A DNA stretch of 64,000 nucleotides from Flavobacteriaceae bacterium EG-1 (GTDB taxonomy: Bacteria; Bacteroidota; Bacteroidia; Flavobacteriales; Flavobacteriaceae): positions 1,058,760-1,122,759 of the forward strand of contig NZ_WJPK01000001.1 of assembly GCF_009649685.1 (NCBI RefSeq), in the 5' to 3' direction. The notes beneath the pieces were generated by a model. It had not been told where the DNA came from. It did not search any database and saw nothing but the letters and a program-made list of their open reading frames with translations. Numbering within the stretch: the stretch's first letter is position 1; every line of letters begins with the position of its first letter. Below are positions 52,903-61,967 of this stretch, piece after piece. The translations under genes were made by a program, and so were the position numbers.

Positions 52903-53390
52903 ATAATTCCAATATTTACATTGTAATGGGCGTTTCTGGCTGTGGTAAATCTACAATAAGTCAGTTATTAGCGAATACGTTAGACTTACCATATTTTGAT
53001 GGAGATGATTTTCATCCAGAAGAGAATGTATTTAAAATGTCTAAAGGACATCCATTAAACGATGAAGATAGGCAAGCCTGGTTAATAGCTTTGAATGAAT
53101 TAGCAATTAATCACATCAACAAGGGAGCCATAATAGCCTGTTCTGCGTTAAAAGAGAAATATAGAGATATTCTTCGGAAATCGATTAATGATGAGATTAA
53201 GTTTATTTATTTAGAAGGAACTTTTGATGAGATAAACCAAAGAATGCAAGCTCGTAAAGGGCATTTTATGCCAGCAGGACTGCTAAAATCACAATTTGAG
53301 ACGCTTGAACCACCTAAAACTGCGATTAAAGTTTCAATTGTTGGTACACCAGAAGAAATAGTTCAAAATATTTTAAAACAGGTGTACTAA
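52899..53390 (+). CDS. Gluconokinase
   Basis: A 163-residue kinase that makes 6-phosphogluconate from gluconate. P-loop GVSGCGKST, FDGDDFHPEENVFKMSKGHPLNDEDRQAWL (substrate and lid marks), CSALKEKYRDILR and ARKGHFMPAGLLKSQFETLE are the GntK-type shikimate-kinase-fold fingerprints. It is the last gene of the operon and is followed by a bidirectional terminator. No gluconate transporter or Entner-Doudoroff gene is beside it. Confidence 0.94.
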   Translation: MNNSNIYIVMGVSGCGKSTISQLLANTLDLPYFDGDDFHPEENVFKMSKGHPLNDEDRQAWLIALNELAINHINKGAIIACSALKEKYRDILRKSINDEIKFIYLEGTFDEINQRMQARKGHFMPAGLLKSQFETLEPPKTAIKVSIVGTPEEIVQNILKQVY

Positions 53391-53394
53391 AAAA

Positions 53395-53416
53395 GGCATT
53401 CCAATACCGGAATGCC
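53395..53416. terminator. Bidirectional terminator
   Basis: Perfect 8-bp GC-rich stem ggcattcc/ggaatgcc with a 6-base loop, flanked by aaaaa on one side and T-rich DNA on the other. It lies between the convergent gluconokinase and response-regulator genes. Confidence 0.75.
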
Positions 53417-53441
53417 CATTTCAAATAAATCTATTTTATTG

Positions 53442-54155
53442 CTATTCACTTTCGGTTTTAACAACTAATCGGAAACCTTCACCGTGAATGTTTAATATTT
53501 CAACGGTATCATCTCGTTTAAGATATTTTCTAAGCTTAGCAATGTAAACGTCCATACTACGAGAAGTAAAATAGTTATCATCGCGCCAGATTTTAGTTAA
53601 GGCCAATTCTCTAGGCATTAAATCATTTTCATGCAAAGCTAAAAGACGTAATAAGTCATTCTCTTTTGGAGATAATTTAATAGTTTCTTCGTCTTTATAC
53701 TTTAAGAATCTTAGCTTCGAATTTAAATGAAAGTTACCTACTTCAAATTCAAATTTCTTACTATCGGCAAGCGTATTAGACGATTTACGCTGTATTATAG
53801 CTTTAAGCTTAACTAACAACACCTCTGAATCAAAAGGTTTATTTAAGTAGTCATCTGCTCCTGCTTTGTACCCTTTTAATACATCTTCCTTCATTGTTTT
53901 AGCAGTTAAAAAAACGATAGGAACCTCTTCATTCTTCTCTCTAATTTCCTTGGCTAATGTAAATCCGTCTTTGTAAGGCATCATAACATCAAGAATACAT
54001 ACATCGTAATTATCTTTCTTGAATTTCTCAAACCCTTCCATTCCATTTTTCGCCAATGTGACGTCAAAATCATTCATTGATAGATAATCTTTTAGTACTA
54101 TACCAAAATTTGGATCATCCTCAACTAATAGAATCTTCTTGTTTACTGTTTCCAT
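53442..54155 (-). CDS. OmpR-family response regulator, RprY-like
   Basis: A 237-residue regulator. The receiver has Asp 13-14, phospho-acceptor Asp 56 (VCILDVMMPYKDG) and Lys in YLNKPF. The winged-helix DNA-binding domain (about 130-232) has LSPKENDLLRLLALHENDLM, FTSRSMDVYIAKLRKYLK and NIHGEGFRLVVK. It is coupled to the sensor kinase 6 bases upstream and closely resembles the RprY regulators of Bacteroidota, which act in stress responses. The targets are not visible. Confidence 0.92.
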   Translation of the reverse strand: METVNKKILLVEDDPNFGIVLKDYLSMNDFDVTLAKNGMEGFEKFKKDNYDVCILDVMMPYKDGFTLAKEIREKNEEVPIVFLTAKTMKEDVLKGYKAGADDYLNKPFDSEVLLVKLKAIIQRKSSNTLADSKKFEFEVGNFHLNSKLRFLKYKDEETIKLSPKENDLLRLLALHENDLMPRELALTKIWRDDNYFTSRSMDVYIAKLRKYLKRDDTVEILNIHGEGFRLVVKTESE

Positions 54156-54161
54156 ATTTAT

Positions 54162-55742
54162 TTATATTAACGGTAATTTTATGAAGAACGTGCTTCCTTT
54201 ATCCTTTTCACTTTCCGCATACACCTCACCTTGGTGATCATCTATAATTCGTTTTACGTACGACAAACCTAATCCATGTCCTTTCACGTTATGAATGTTA
54301 CCAGTATGTTCCCGGTAAAATTTCTCAAATACTTTTTTCAATACAGCCTTACTCATTCCAGCTCCTTGATCCTTTACTTTTATTATAATATTGTTATTGG
54401 CAATTTCCGTATAGACATCTATCTTTGGTGCATCTGGGGAGTACTTTACAGCATTATCAAGCACATTTACAATTACATTTGTAAAATGCATCTCGTTCGC
54501 TAAAACATCTGCTCTCTCTGCATTTAAATGTGTTTTAATATAACCACCTCTATCTTCAACAATCAATTCTACATGTGCGATGGCATCAGTTATTATGTCG
54601 TGTACATCTACCCTATCCTTACTTATATCTAACTGATTTTTTTCTAATCTTGAAATTCGTAATACATTTTCAACCTGTGCATGCATTCTTTTATTCTCAT
54701 CTCTAATCATTTCCAGATAACGCAACGTCTTTTCTTTATCACCCATAATTTTTGGGTTTCTAATTGCCTCTACTGCTAAATTAATAGTGGCAATAGGCGT
54801 CTTAAATTCGTGGGTCATATTATTTATGAAATCTGATTTAATTTCAGAAATTTGCTTTTGACGAATTAATTGATAGATTGCACCGGCATAAGCCACCAGA
54901 ATTACCAAAGTAAATAAGAACGATAAAAATGCCATACCCAGTATAGAACTGAATAAAAATCCTTCTTTCTTTGGAAAGTTAATCAACAACGAGAAATCTG
55001 TATTACCCTCCATATCTTTAAAAATTGGGGCACTATAAGAAGTAGACTCCGCAGGTTTAAACTTCCTAGATTTTACTTTAGTTGGCAAACCCTTACTGTA
55101 AACTCCATATTCAAAGGCAACATCTAAATTTCTGTTCTTAAGTTCACGGTCTAATAATAATTCTATTTCTTGTGTAGACACACGCTGGTGAACAGGAACT
55201 TTTTTTGCATATTGACTAAAAATATCTTCCCATTGAGCTTTTTCAATAGAAGATAGTCCTCCAATTTTTTTTAAGGTTTGTACCGGGCTCAATCGCATTC
55301 GATTTCCGTCGATATCAAAATCTTCTTTTAAAATTGTAGTAGTACGTTTACTTGTAAAATTCTTAATAGTGCTACTATCAGAATTATTACCAATATCAAA
55401 GAACGTAGATGCGATGTTATAATCTTCTTCTAAAATACCATGTTGATACAGGCGTATTTCATTCGAATTTTCATCACTATCAATAATTAAAATATTGCTT
55501 AATTGAGAACTCTTTAATTCACCTATGCTATCTTTTAAACTTAAATAGCGATCGGAGTAATCTTTTTGTTCCCTTTTTTCTATCTTGTCAGTAACCCGAT
55601 TGAGTACCTCTGAAACTGTATTCGAAAACTGATCTTCCTTATCTTCCATCGATTTTTTGATCCAAAAAACCTGAACAAAGATGATTCCAATTAACGAGAG
55701 GCTCATCAAAATCACTAAAAGCACAAACAACCTCTTATTCAT
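54162..55742 (-). CDS. Membrane sensor histidine kinase, RprX-like
   Basis: A 526-residue kinase with helices at about 5-27 and 264-288 enclosing a 235-residue periplasmic sensor domain. There is no HAMP of classical form, then HisKA with NNMTHEFKTPIATI (His 311). HATPase_c has NVLDNAVKYSPDAP, DQGAGMSKAVLKK and GHGLGLSYVKRII. It is the first gene of the two-component pair. The long periplasmic domain with VHQRVSTQEIELLLDRELKNRN is typical of the RprX group. Confidence 0.92.
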   Translation of the reverse strand: MNKRLFVLLVILMSLSLIGIIFVQVFWIKKSMEDKEDQFSNTVSEVLNRVTDKIEKREQKDYSDRYLSLKDSIGELKSSQLSNILIIDSDENSNEIRLYQHGILEEDYNIASTFFDIGNNSDSSTIKNFTSKRTTTILKEDFDIDGNRMRLSPVQTLKKIGGLSSIEKAQWEDIFSQYAKKVPVHQRVSTQEIELLLDRELKNRNLDVAFEYGVYSKGLPTKVKSRKFKPAESTSYSAPIFKDMEGNTDFSLLINFPKKEGFLFSSILGMAFLSFLFTLVILVAYAGAIYQLIRQKQISEIKSDFINNMTHEFKTPIATINLAVEAIRNPKIMGDKEKTLRYLEMIRDENKRMHAQVENVLRISRLEKNQLDISKDRVDVHDIITDAIAHVELIVEDRGGYIKTHLNAERADVLANEMHFTNVIVNVLDNAVKYSPDAPKIDVYTEIANNNIIIKVKDQGAGMSKAVLKKVFEKFYREHTGNIHNVKGHGLGLSYVKRIIDDHQGEVYAESEKDKGSTFFIKLPLI

Positions 55743-55808
55743 CTGAGTGTAAATTTAGAAATTTAACAAATAGTAGTTCTTTGGTTTAACCTAAACTTAA
55801 CAGTAATG

Positions 55809-56411
55809 CTAATTCCTCAATTTGCTAATTTCAAGTAATAAAATTTCGTGAATAGCTAAAACTTGCTCTTCTGTTGTTTTAAGTTCAACATTTTCAATCA
55901 CAAAATCTGTAAGCTTAATTTTTTCACTATCGCTCAATTGGTTAGCCATACGAAGTTCTATTTGGGCGCTATCTAAATTAGAATCTCTTTGCAAAACACG
56001 CTCAATTCTAATAGATTTAGGAGCTGTTACTAAAATAACCTTATCATAAAAATCATGATTATTTTGCTCAAAAATAATCGCTGCCTCTTGAATTACATAG
56101 GAAGATTCTTGTCTGGAGGCCCAATCTTTAAAATGCTGACGTACTGCAGGATGAACTATTGCATTTAAATTTTGTAATAATTCTTTATCACCAAAAACCT
56201 TTTCGGCAATATAAGAACGATTCAATTTCTTTTTATTATAAGCCTCTTTTCCAAAAAGGTCTATAATTGAAGAACGCAATACTTTGGAAGAGTTCATCAA
56301 CTTTTTTGCTTCCTTATCTGAATTATAAATAGGAACTCCTAACTTTTCAAACATTTTTGCAACAGTAGTTTTACCGCTTCCTATCCCACCAGTTAAACCA
56401 ACTAACTTCAT
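55809..56411 (-). CDS. coaE: Dephospho-CoA kinase
   Basis: A 200-residue kinase for the last step of coenzyme A synthesis. GLTGGIGSGKTTVAKMFEKLG is the P-loop. PIYNSDKEAKKLM, NAIVHPAVRQHFKDW and VILVTAPKSIRIERVLQRD are the family marks, with the last DxxRxxR-type lid. Its start overlaps the YbbR-like gene by 4 bases. A second CoA gene, coaBC, lies further upstream on the same strand. Confidence 0.95.
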   Translation of the reverse strand: MKLVGLTGGIGSGKTTVAKMFEKLGVPIYNSDKEAKKLMNSSKVLRSSIIDLFGKEAYNKKKLNRSYIAEKVFGDKELLQNLNAIVHPAVRQHFKDWASRQESSYVIQEAAIIFEQNNHDFYDKVILVTAPKSIRIERVLQRDSNLDSAQIELRMANQLSDSEKIKLTDFVIENVELKTTEEQVLAIHEILLLEISKLRN

Positions 56412-57364
56412 TCTTTATTCAAAATATATTCAACCTTAGTTTCCATCAATGTAGCACTAAAAATATTATTAGGTTTTTGCACTATTTTTAAGCCCATTTC
56501 ATTGGAACGATTACTACTTAATTTAGAATAGTCTGCGATTACCTTAAAATCTGAGGCTTTAATCACTTTTAATTCATGTATTTTAGCCTTACATAGCACA
56601 GAAACAACATCTGGAAAAGTACGAATTAGTATATTTTCTGGTAGATTTATAACATCTATTGGAACATCAATAAGTTTCTCTGAAAATTTAGAAACCTTAC
56701 CCTTTATTAGCACTTCATTAATTGAATAACTAGTGTTTACCAATTGTGGAGCCTTATATAAAGAAATCCTTTTATTGAAATCAGCTGTTAATTCATTTAA
56801 TTTATTTTCAGCAACATTTATTTCTTGAATAGTATCTATTTCATTTTTGGGCCCGAATATTTTAATTTGAGCAGGTACAATCTGCAAAACTCCTTCCAAC
56901 ATATGATTGTGAGCAAGGTTTATATTAATATTTGTTGAAATAGGAACTTCTTTCGAAGTCATCTCTAAAAACTCAAAAAATAAGGTATCCAAAGCCATTT
57001 CTACCAAAACCATAGATTTAGGCAACTGCCTTTCTATCTGGCTTTTATATTGATTTGGAGCCAAATAATACATATTGTTATTTCTTTGAACTTCGTCCAA
57101 ATTAAGTTCAATTGTTTTCTTTTGTAGATTAAATCCTAGAAACTTAAATCCTCCTGTTTTTAATTTAACCACCAGCCTATCTGTATAGAACTTCTTAAGT
57201 TTTAGGTTTTTATTCGAATTAGTGTAATTGACTTTAAAAGTAGCATTCGCGGAATAGGTTTCCGATAATGTACTTAAAAACCAAATTAAACTAGATGCTA
57301 GTACAAAAAGTACGAACACCTTGGCTTTTCTTTTATTAATTCTATTTTTGAGAAAATTCAACAA
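56408..57364 (-). CDS. YbbR/CdaR-like membrane protein
   Basis: A 318-residue protein with one N-terminal helix (VFVLFVLASSLIWFLSTLSE, about 15-35). It is followed by YbbR-type beta domains facing the periplasm: TSKEVPISTNININLAHNHM, VPAQIKIFGPKNEIDTIQEI and SEKLIDVPIDVINLPENI are the repeated VxVxxxNxP patterns. In Firmicutes CdaR binds the diadenylate cyclase CdaA. No cdaA gene is in this window, so the role here is open. It is coupled to coaE by a 4-base overlap and follows the GT2 gene after 4 bases. Confidence 0.8.
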   Translation of the reverse strand: MLNFLKNRINKRKAKVFVLFVLASSLIWFLSTLSETYSANATFKVNYTNSNKNLKLKKFYTDRLVVKLKTGGFKFLGFNLQKKTIELNLDEVQRNNNMYYLAPNQYKSQIERQLPKSMVLVEMALDTLFFEFLEMTSKEVPISTNININLAHNHMLEGVLQIVPAQIKIFGPKNEIDTIQEINVAENKLNELTADFNKRISLYKAPQLVNTSYSINEVLIKGKVSKFSEKLIDVPIDVINLPENILIRTFPDVVSVLCKAKIHELKVIKASDFKVIADYSKLSSNRSNEMGLKIVQKPNNIFSATLMETKVEYILNKE

Positions 57365-57368
57365 TTGC

Positions 57369-58370
57369 TTATTTAAAAAATAAATTAGGAAAAATTTCTT
57401 GTGGTTTTCGCTTGCTAAAGTTAATTAAGAAGCTCGATTTTAAAAAACCAGTTCCATAACCGATAAATTGAACTATTACTGCAAAAATGGATAATACTGC
57501 AATAGATAAGCTTTTATTTCTAATAATTGAATCTGAAAATATTAAAATAAAGTAAACACCAAAAAACCATAACGGTAATTGAATGCCTAAAAAATATAAT
57601 AGTACAGCAACTATAAAGGATAAACAGAAAACCGTAGGAAACCAATAAGTAATTTTAGCAGTTTCTGGATGCCATTTATTTAAAATTGGCCTAACCATAC
57701 CAAATTTATTTACTTGGGTATAAAACTTATTCCAATTTATTCTTCGCTTGTGATAAACAAAAGCTTTTGAAAACAAGGAAGATTCATAACCTGCTTTCCA
57801 AATTCTAAAAGTTAAGTCTGGGTCTTCACCAGGGTGTATTTTACCATATCCACCCACTTTTTTAAATACTTCTTTTGAAAGCCCCATATTAAAACTTCTG
57901 GGTTGAAATTTACCAATAGAAGCTGTATTACCTCTAATTCCACCGGTTGTTAAAATAGAAGTCATAGCAAAATTAATTGCCTTTTGAACAGTTGTAAAAG
58001 ATTGGTTTGCCGCATCGGGACCACCGTAACACTCTACAAAATTAGCATGCAATGCATTATTAACTTCAACCAAATATTGAGGAGGTAATATACAATCTGA
58101 ATCTAAAATAATAAAGTAATTGCCATTAGCCCTTTCCATACCGTAATTTCTAGAAGGTCCAGGGCCAGAGTTTTCTTTCTCGTAATACGATAAATGCAAA
58201 CGGTCCGAAAAATCTGCTATCACATCTTTTGAACTTAAAGTAGAACCATCTTCAACAATAACCACTTCAAATGGTTTGTTATATGTTTGTTGGCACATAC
58301 TTTCAAGAAGTTCACGTACTTCATCCGGTCTATTATAAACAGGAATTACAAATGAAAAAGAGAGGTCCAT
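57369..58370 (-). CDS. Membrane-bound glycosyltransferase family 2
   Basis: A 333-residue GT-A enzyme. FVIPVYNRPDEVRELLESMC, VVIVEDGSTLSSKDVI and the metal-binding FIILDSDCILPPQYL (DSD) are clear. ECYGGPDAANQSFTTVQ, GGYGKIHPGEDPDLTFRIWKAG, which holds the catalytic ED, and two C-terminal helices (after about 235) follow. It adds sugars to a lipid or surface polymer. The product is not known. It is 4 bases before the YbbR-like gene and 69 bases after fabI. Confidence 0.88.
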   Translation of the reverse strand: MDLSFSFVIPVYNRPDEVRELLESMCQQTYNKPFEVVIVEDGSTLSSKDVIADFSDRLHLSYYEKENSGPGPSRNYGMERANGNYFIILDSDCILPPQYLVEVNNALHANFVECYGGPDAANQSFTTVQKAINFAMTSILTTGGIRGNTASIGKFQPRSFNMGLSKEVFKKVGGYGKIHPGEDPDLTFRIWKAGYESSLFSKAFVYHKRRINWNKFYTQVNKFGMVRPILNKWHPETAKITYWFPTVFCLSFIVAVLLYFLGIQLPLWFFGVYFILIFSDSIIRNKSLSIAVLSIFAVIVQFIGYGTGFLKSSFLINFSKRKPQEIFPNLFFK

Positions 58371-58439
58371 ATGTTACTGCCCATTTAATCTATTCGAAGG
58401 ATGAAAAAAAATCTAATTTTAAAAAAGTGCTTTTAGTAA

Positions 58440-59249
58440 TTATGAAAATTTATCAATTACTTCTTGACTTACGCCAGTATTCGAAAAGCCACCATCATGA
58501 AATAAGTTCTGCATGGTAACTTTTTTCGTTAAATCGGAAAATAAAGTAATTGTATAATCTGCGCATTCTAACGCCGTGGCATTTCCTAATGGAGACATTT
58601 TTTCTGCATAACTAATAAACCCATCAAAACCTTTTATACCCTGCCCTGCAGTAGTTGCAGTTGGCGATTGTGATATTGTATTCACACGTACCTTCTTTTC
58701 CTTACCAAAGAAGTAACCAAAACTACGAGCTACAGATTCTAAATAAGCTTTATTATCTGCCATATCATTATAATCGGGAAATGTTCTTTGGGCTGCCATA
58801 TATGTTAAACCAACTATACTACCCCATTCACTCATTGCGTCAGCCTTGTACAAACTTTGCATCATTTTATGGAAAGACAATGCTGAAACATCCCAACCTT
58901 TTTGAGTAAAATCATATTTCTCATCTGTATATGCACGACCTTTACGTACATTAACCGACATCCCTATTGCATGCAAAACAAAATCAATTTTTCCACCTAA
59001 AATTTCTAATGATTTTTCAACAAGATTATCTAAATCTTCTTCTATAGTAGCATCTGCTGGTATAATTTGTGATCCAGTTTCTTCTGCCAATTTTTTAATT
59101 TGCCCCATTCGCATTGCTATTGGTGCATTTGTTAAAACAAAAGCACCTCCCTCCTCATGTACACGTTCCGCAGTTTTCCATGCAATAGAATTTTCATCTA
59201 ATGCTCCAAAAATAATTCCTTTTTTTCCTTTAAGAAGATTGTAAGACAT
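58440..59249 (-). CDS. fabI: Enoyl-[acyl-carrier-protein] reductase FabI
   Basis: A 269-residue NADH-dependent enoyl-ACP reductase of type II fatty acid synthesis. The start LKGKKGIIFGALDENSIAWK is the FabI variant of the Rossmann motif. FVLHAIGMSVNVRKGRAY and the catalytic Tyr-x6-Lys in DYNDMADNKAYLES, then SQSPTATTAGQGIKGFDGFI with the substrate loop, are present. It is the usual triclosan-target form. The gene has a 113-base space after recN, so it may have its own promoter. Confidence 0.95.
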   Translation of the reverse strand: MSYNLLKGKKGIIFGALDENSIAWKTAERVHEEGGAFVLTNAPIAMRMGQIKKLAEETGSQIIPADATIEEDLDNLVEKSLEILGGKIDFVLHAIGMSVNVRKGRAYTDEKYDFTQKGWDVSALSFHKMMQSLYKADAMSEWGSIVGLTYMAAQRTFPDYNDMADNKAYLESVARSFGYFFGKEKKVRVNTISQSPTATTAGQGIKGFDGFISYAEKMSPLGNATALECADYTITLFSDLTKKVTMQNLFHDGGFSNTGVSQEVIDKFS

Positions 59250-59362
59250 ATACAGTTTTTTCTAATAATTCGTTTACCAAAGATATTTAAAAAAGTTGGC
59301 AGTAAAATTAAAAAAATGGTACTCCAAGAATAATTGAAAATCAAATAAATCTGAAAGTTTAT

Positions 59363-61015
59363 TTAGTTTAGTAACTGTTTTGCATGAGCTAGAGCAGAAT
59401 CTGACAAATCTTTTCCTCCTAGCATTTCTGCTAATTCTACAACTCGCTCTTCGTTAGTTAATTTACGCATTTGCGTATTGGTCTTAGAACCTTCCTCCTG
59501 TTTAAAAACTTTATAATGCTGATTCCCTTTAGATGCTACTTGTGGCAAATGCGTTATTGAAAAAACCTGCATAGTTTTGCTCATTTCTAACATAATATCA
59601 CCCATCTTATTTGATATTTCACCAGATACACCACTATCTATCTCATCAAACATCATTGTTGGCAACTGCTCGTATTTAGCCAAAATTGATTTTATAGTCA
59701 GCATTATTCGTGAAAGTTCACCACCTGAAGCTACCTTTTTAAGTTCGCCATAACTACTACCTTTATTTGCTGAGAAAAGAAATTCCAATTCATCTTTCCC
59801 AGTAATTTTAAAAGATTTAGAAGGGTTTACTTCAATTTTAAATGAAACGCTAGGCATACCAAGAATAGTTAACTTTTCGATGAGTTGCTTCTTTAAGTTT
59901 GGTATTGTTTTCCTTCTTCGTTCTCGTATCTTAACCGCTATACGATCCAACTCTTCCTCTTGAGTCTTGAGAAGACCTTCTTTTTCTCTTATTTGTTCTT
60001 CAATATTTTCTGTTAAACCAACTTTCTTAGAGAGCTCTTCACGAATAGTTATTAATTCTGAAATTTCTAACACCCCATGTTTTTTCTGTAATTCATAGAT
60101 ACGCTGTAATTTCTCACTCACTTCATCTAGTAAATTTGGATTAGCTTCAATACTATCTTGCATCGTTTCTAATTCCGAAGAAATATCATCAAGCTCTATA
60201 AAAGCAGAGTTAATACGTTCATGCAATTCAGCATACCCACTACCAAACTCGGTCAATTTACTCACTACCTGTTTTAATTGACTTAACATTGTTACAACTC
60301 CAATTTGCTCATCATTTAATATTTGATGACTTTTGGATAGTTCTTCGGTAATTGTTTCAACATTATTCAACTGCTCGTATTGTACTTCTAATTCTTCTAA
60401 AATTCCAACATCTAAATTAACTGACTGTAACTCAGCAAACAAAAAACTATTGTAATCATATTCTTTATTAGCATTGTTCTGAATATCAATAAGTTCTGAG
60501 AGGTCTAATGAAGTTTTATTATATTCTTGAAGTGCTTTTGTATATGAGGTTAGTAATTGTTGATTTTCAGCAAGAGCATCTAACATTTTTAACTGAAAGT
60601 CATTCTCAGTTAATTGCAATGTTTGATGCTGGGAGTGTACATCTATTAATCTGCTACCTAATTTTGATAGAACGTCTAAAGTAACGGGGGTGTCGTTAAT
60701 AAATGCTCGCGATTTTCCACTAGGGTTAATCTCTCGTCTTATAATTGTTAATTTCTCAAAATCAAGATCATAAGATTTAAAAAATGATTCTAAATTGTAC
60801 TTATGTATTGAAAATTCTGCTTCAATCACACACTTTTGTTCTTTGTTTCTTAATGACGAAAGGTCTGCTCTTTTACCTAAAACTAAAGAAAGCCCACCCA
60901 ACAATATAGATTTACCAGCTCCTGTTTCTCCCGTAATACTGGTAAAACCTGAACTAAATGAAACGTTTAACTGATCAATTAACGCGTAATTTTTTATGGA
61001 AAGATTGCTTAACAC
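59363..61015 (-). CDS. recN: DNA repair protein RecN
   Basis: A 550-residue SMC-like ATPase for double-strand-break repair. Walker A GETGAGKSILLG sits at the N terminus, a long coiled coil in the middle (QLNNVETITEELSKSHQI to EEELDRIAVKIRERR), and the ABC signature KVASGGELSRIMLTIK with Walker B PTMMFDEIDSGVSG at the C-terminal end. The conserved start is LSNLSIKNYALIDQL, so I take the GTG at 61015; an in-frame codon at 61054 would add 13 untypical residues. It follows porD by 64 bases. Confidence 0.95.
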   Translation of the reverse strand: MLSNLSIKNYALIDQLNVSFSSGFTSITGETGAGKSILLGGLSLVLGKRADLSSLRNKEQKCVIEAEFSIHKYNLESFFKSYDLDFEKLTIIRREINPSGKSRAFINDTPVTLDVLSKLGSRLIDVHSQHQTLQLTENDFQLKMLDALAENQQLLTSYTKALQEYNKTSLDLSELIDIQNNANKEYDYNSFLFAELQSVNLDVGILEELEVQYEQLNNVETITEELSKSHQILNDEQIGVVTMLSQLKQVVSKLTEFGSGYAELHERINSAFIELDDISSELETMQDSIEANPNLLDEVSEKLQRIYELQKKHGVLEISELITIREELSKKVGLTENIEEQIREKEGLLKTQEEELDRIAVKIRERRRKTIPNLKKQLIEKLTILGMPSVSFKIEVNPSKSFKITGKDELEFLFSANKGSSYGELKKVASGGELSRIMLTIKSILAKYEQLPTMMFDEIDSGVSGEISNKMGDIMLEMSKTMQVFSITHLPQVASKGNQHYKVFKQEEGSKTNTQMRKLTNEERVVELAEMLGGKDLSDSALAHAKQLLN

Positions 61016-61079
61016 TTTTGTTCTCTTTAATACAAACAAAGATATACAAAGCAACAGGAATTATTTGAAACAAATACAA

Positions 61080-61967
61080 TCAGTATTTAATATCGTTCCA
61101 AGTACTTGAATAAAGCGGGGCAATACTATTTAATGTCTTTTTTAAGCTCACAACATCATACTTTGGCCCATCTGAGAAAATATTTTGAATCTCTTCAGAT
61201 TTTGCATCAAAAAAAGTTGTGATTAAAAAGGCATTTGGTCTTCTTTTAGTGATAGTTTCAAACAATTTCATAGTACCTGCAATTACTTGTTTTCCAGTAC
61301 TATTATTATCACCTAAAATATCCAACCCTTTACGATGGTATTGATACATTGCTATACGATATTCTCGATATGTATTTGATAATAAATTGTCGATCAACTC
61401 AAACCTACCACGATTACTAGATTGGCTCCAGCCTGCAGAATTATTGCCTTGAGCTTGTGTTACAATTTTTTGTGCAATTCTAAAGTCATCATTACCACCC
61501 TCTAAAGCAAATGTATCTGCATCTAATCCCAAAATAATATAAACGTAATAAGCTATAACACTTGTAAGATTTCCTTCAAAAGAATTCTCATTAAAAATTA
61601 AAGGTTGAAACTCGATATACTCAAAATTAAATTGATTGTCCTTATAATTAAAAACAGGGCTTTCATAAGAGGTATTGTAAACTGGTCTCGAAGATTGAAT
61701 TTGAATATTTCCTTTAAATTGATTCGAATCGTAGTCGGTAATTGTAATAAACATTTGACCATTTACGCGTTCGTTTTCATTATATACTCTGTTCGTCCAC
61801 TTTGTTTTATTAACAAAGTCATTCAGAGCACGTTCTAAAGTTTTAAATATCTGTTGATTCGTTTGAGATACCTGATCAGAATTGATAGTTACGGTACAAT
61901 TAAGTTCTTGAGCCTTAGCTACAATTGCTAAACAGATAAAAAGAAAAGTAAAAATTAACTTACGCAT
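61080..61967 (-). CDS. porD: Type IX secretion system protein PorD (DUF4835)
   Basis: A 295-residue protein with a signal peptide (to about VAKAQ). NCTVTINSDQVSQTNQQIFK, TDYDSNQFKGNIQIQSSRPVYN and FQPLIFNENSFEGNLTSVIAYYVYIILGLDADTF are diagnostic for DUF4835, now called PorD. It is a periplasmic or outer-membrane accessory protein of T9SS, though its exact job is unclear. Its start overlaps the end of coaBC by 8 bases, an order common in flavobacteria. Confidence 0.9.
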   Translation of the reverse strand: MRKLIFTFLFICLAIVAKAQELNCTVTINSDQVSQTNQQIFKTLERALNDFVNKTKWTNRVYNENERVNGQMFITITDYDSNQFKGNIQIQSSRPVYNTSYESPVFNYKDNQFNFEYIEFQPLIFNENSFEGNLTSVIAYYVYIILGLDADTFALEGGNDDFRIAQKIVTQAQGNNSAGWSQSSNRGRFELIDNLLSNTYREYRIAMYQYHRKGLDILGDNNSTGKQVIAGTMKLFETITKRRPNAFLITTFFDAKSEEIQNIFSDGPKYDVVSLKKTLNSIAPLYSSTWNDIKY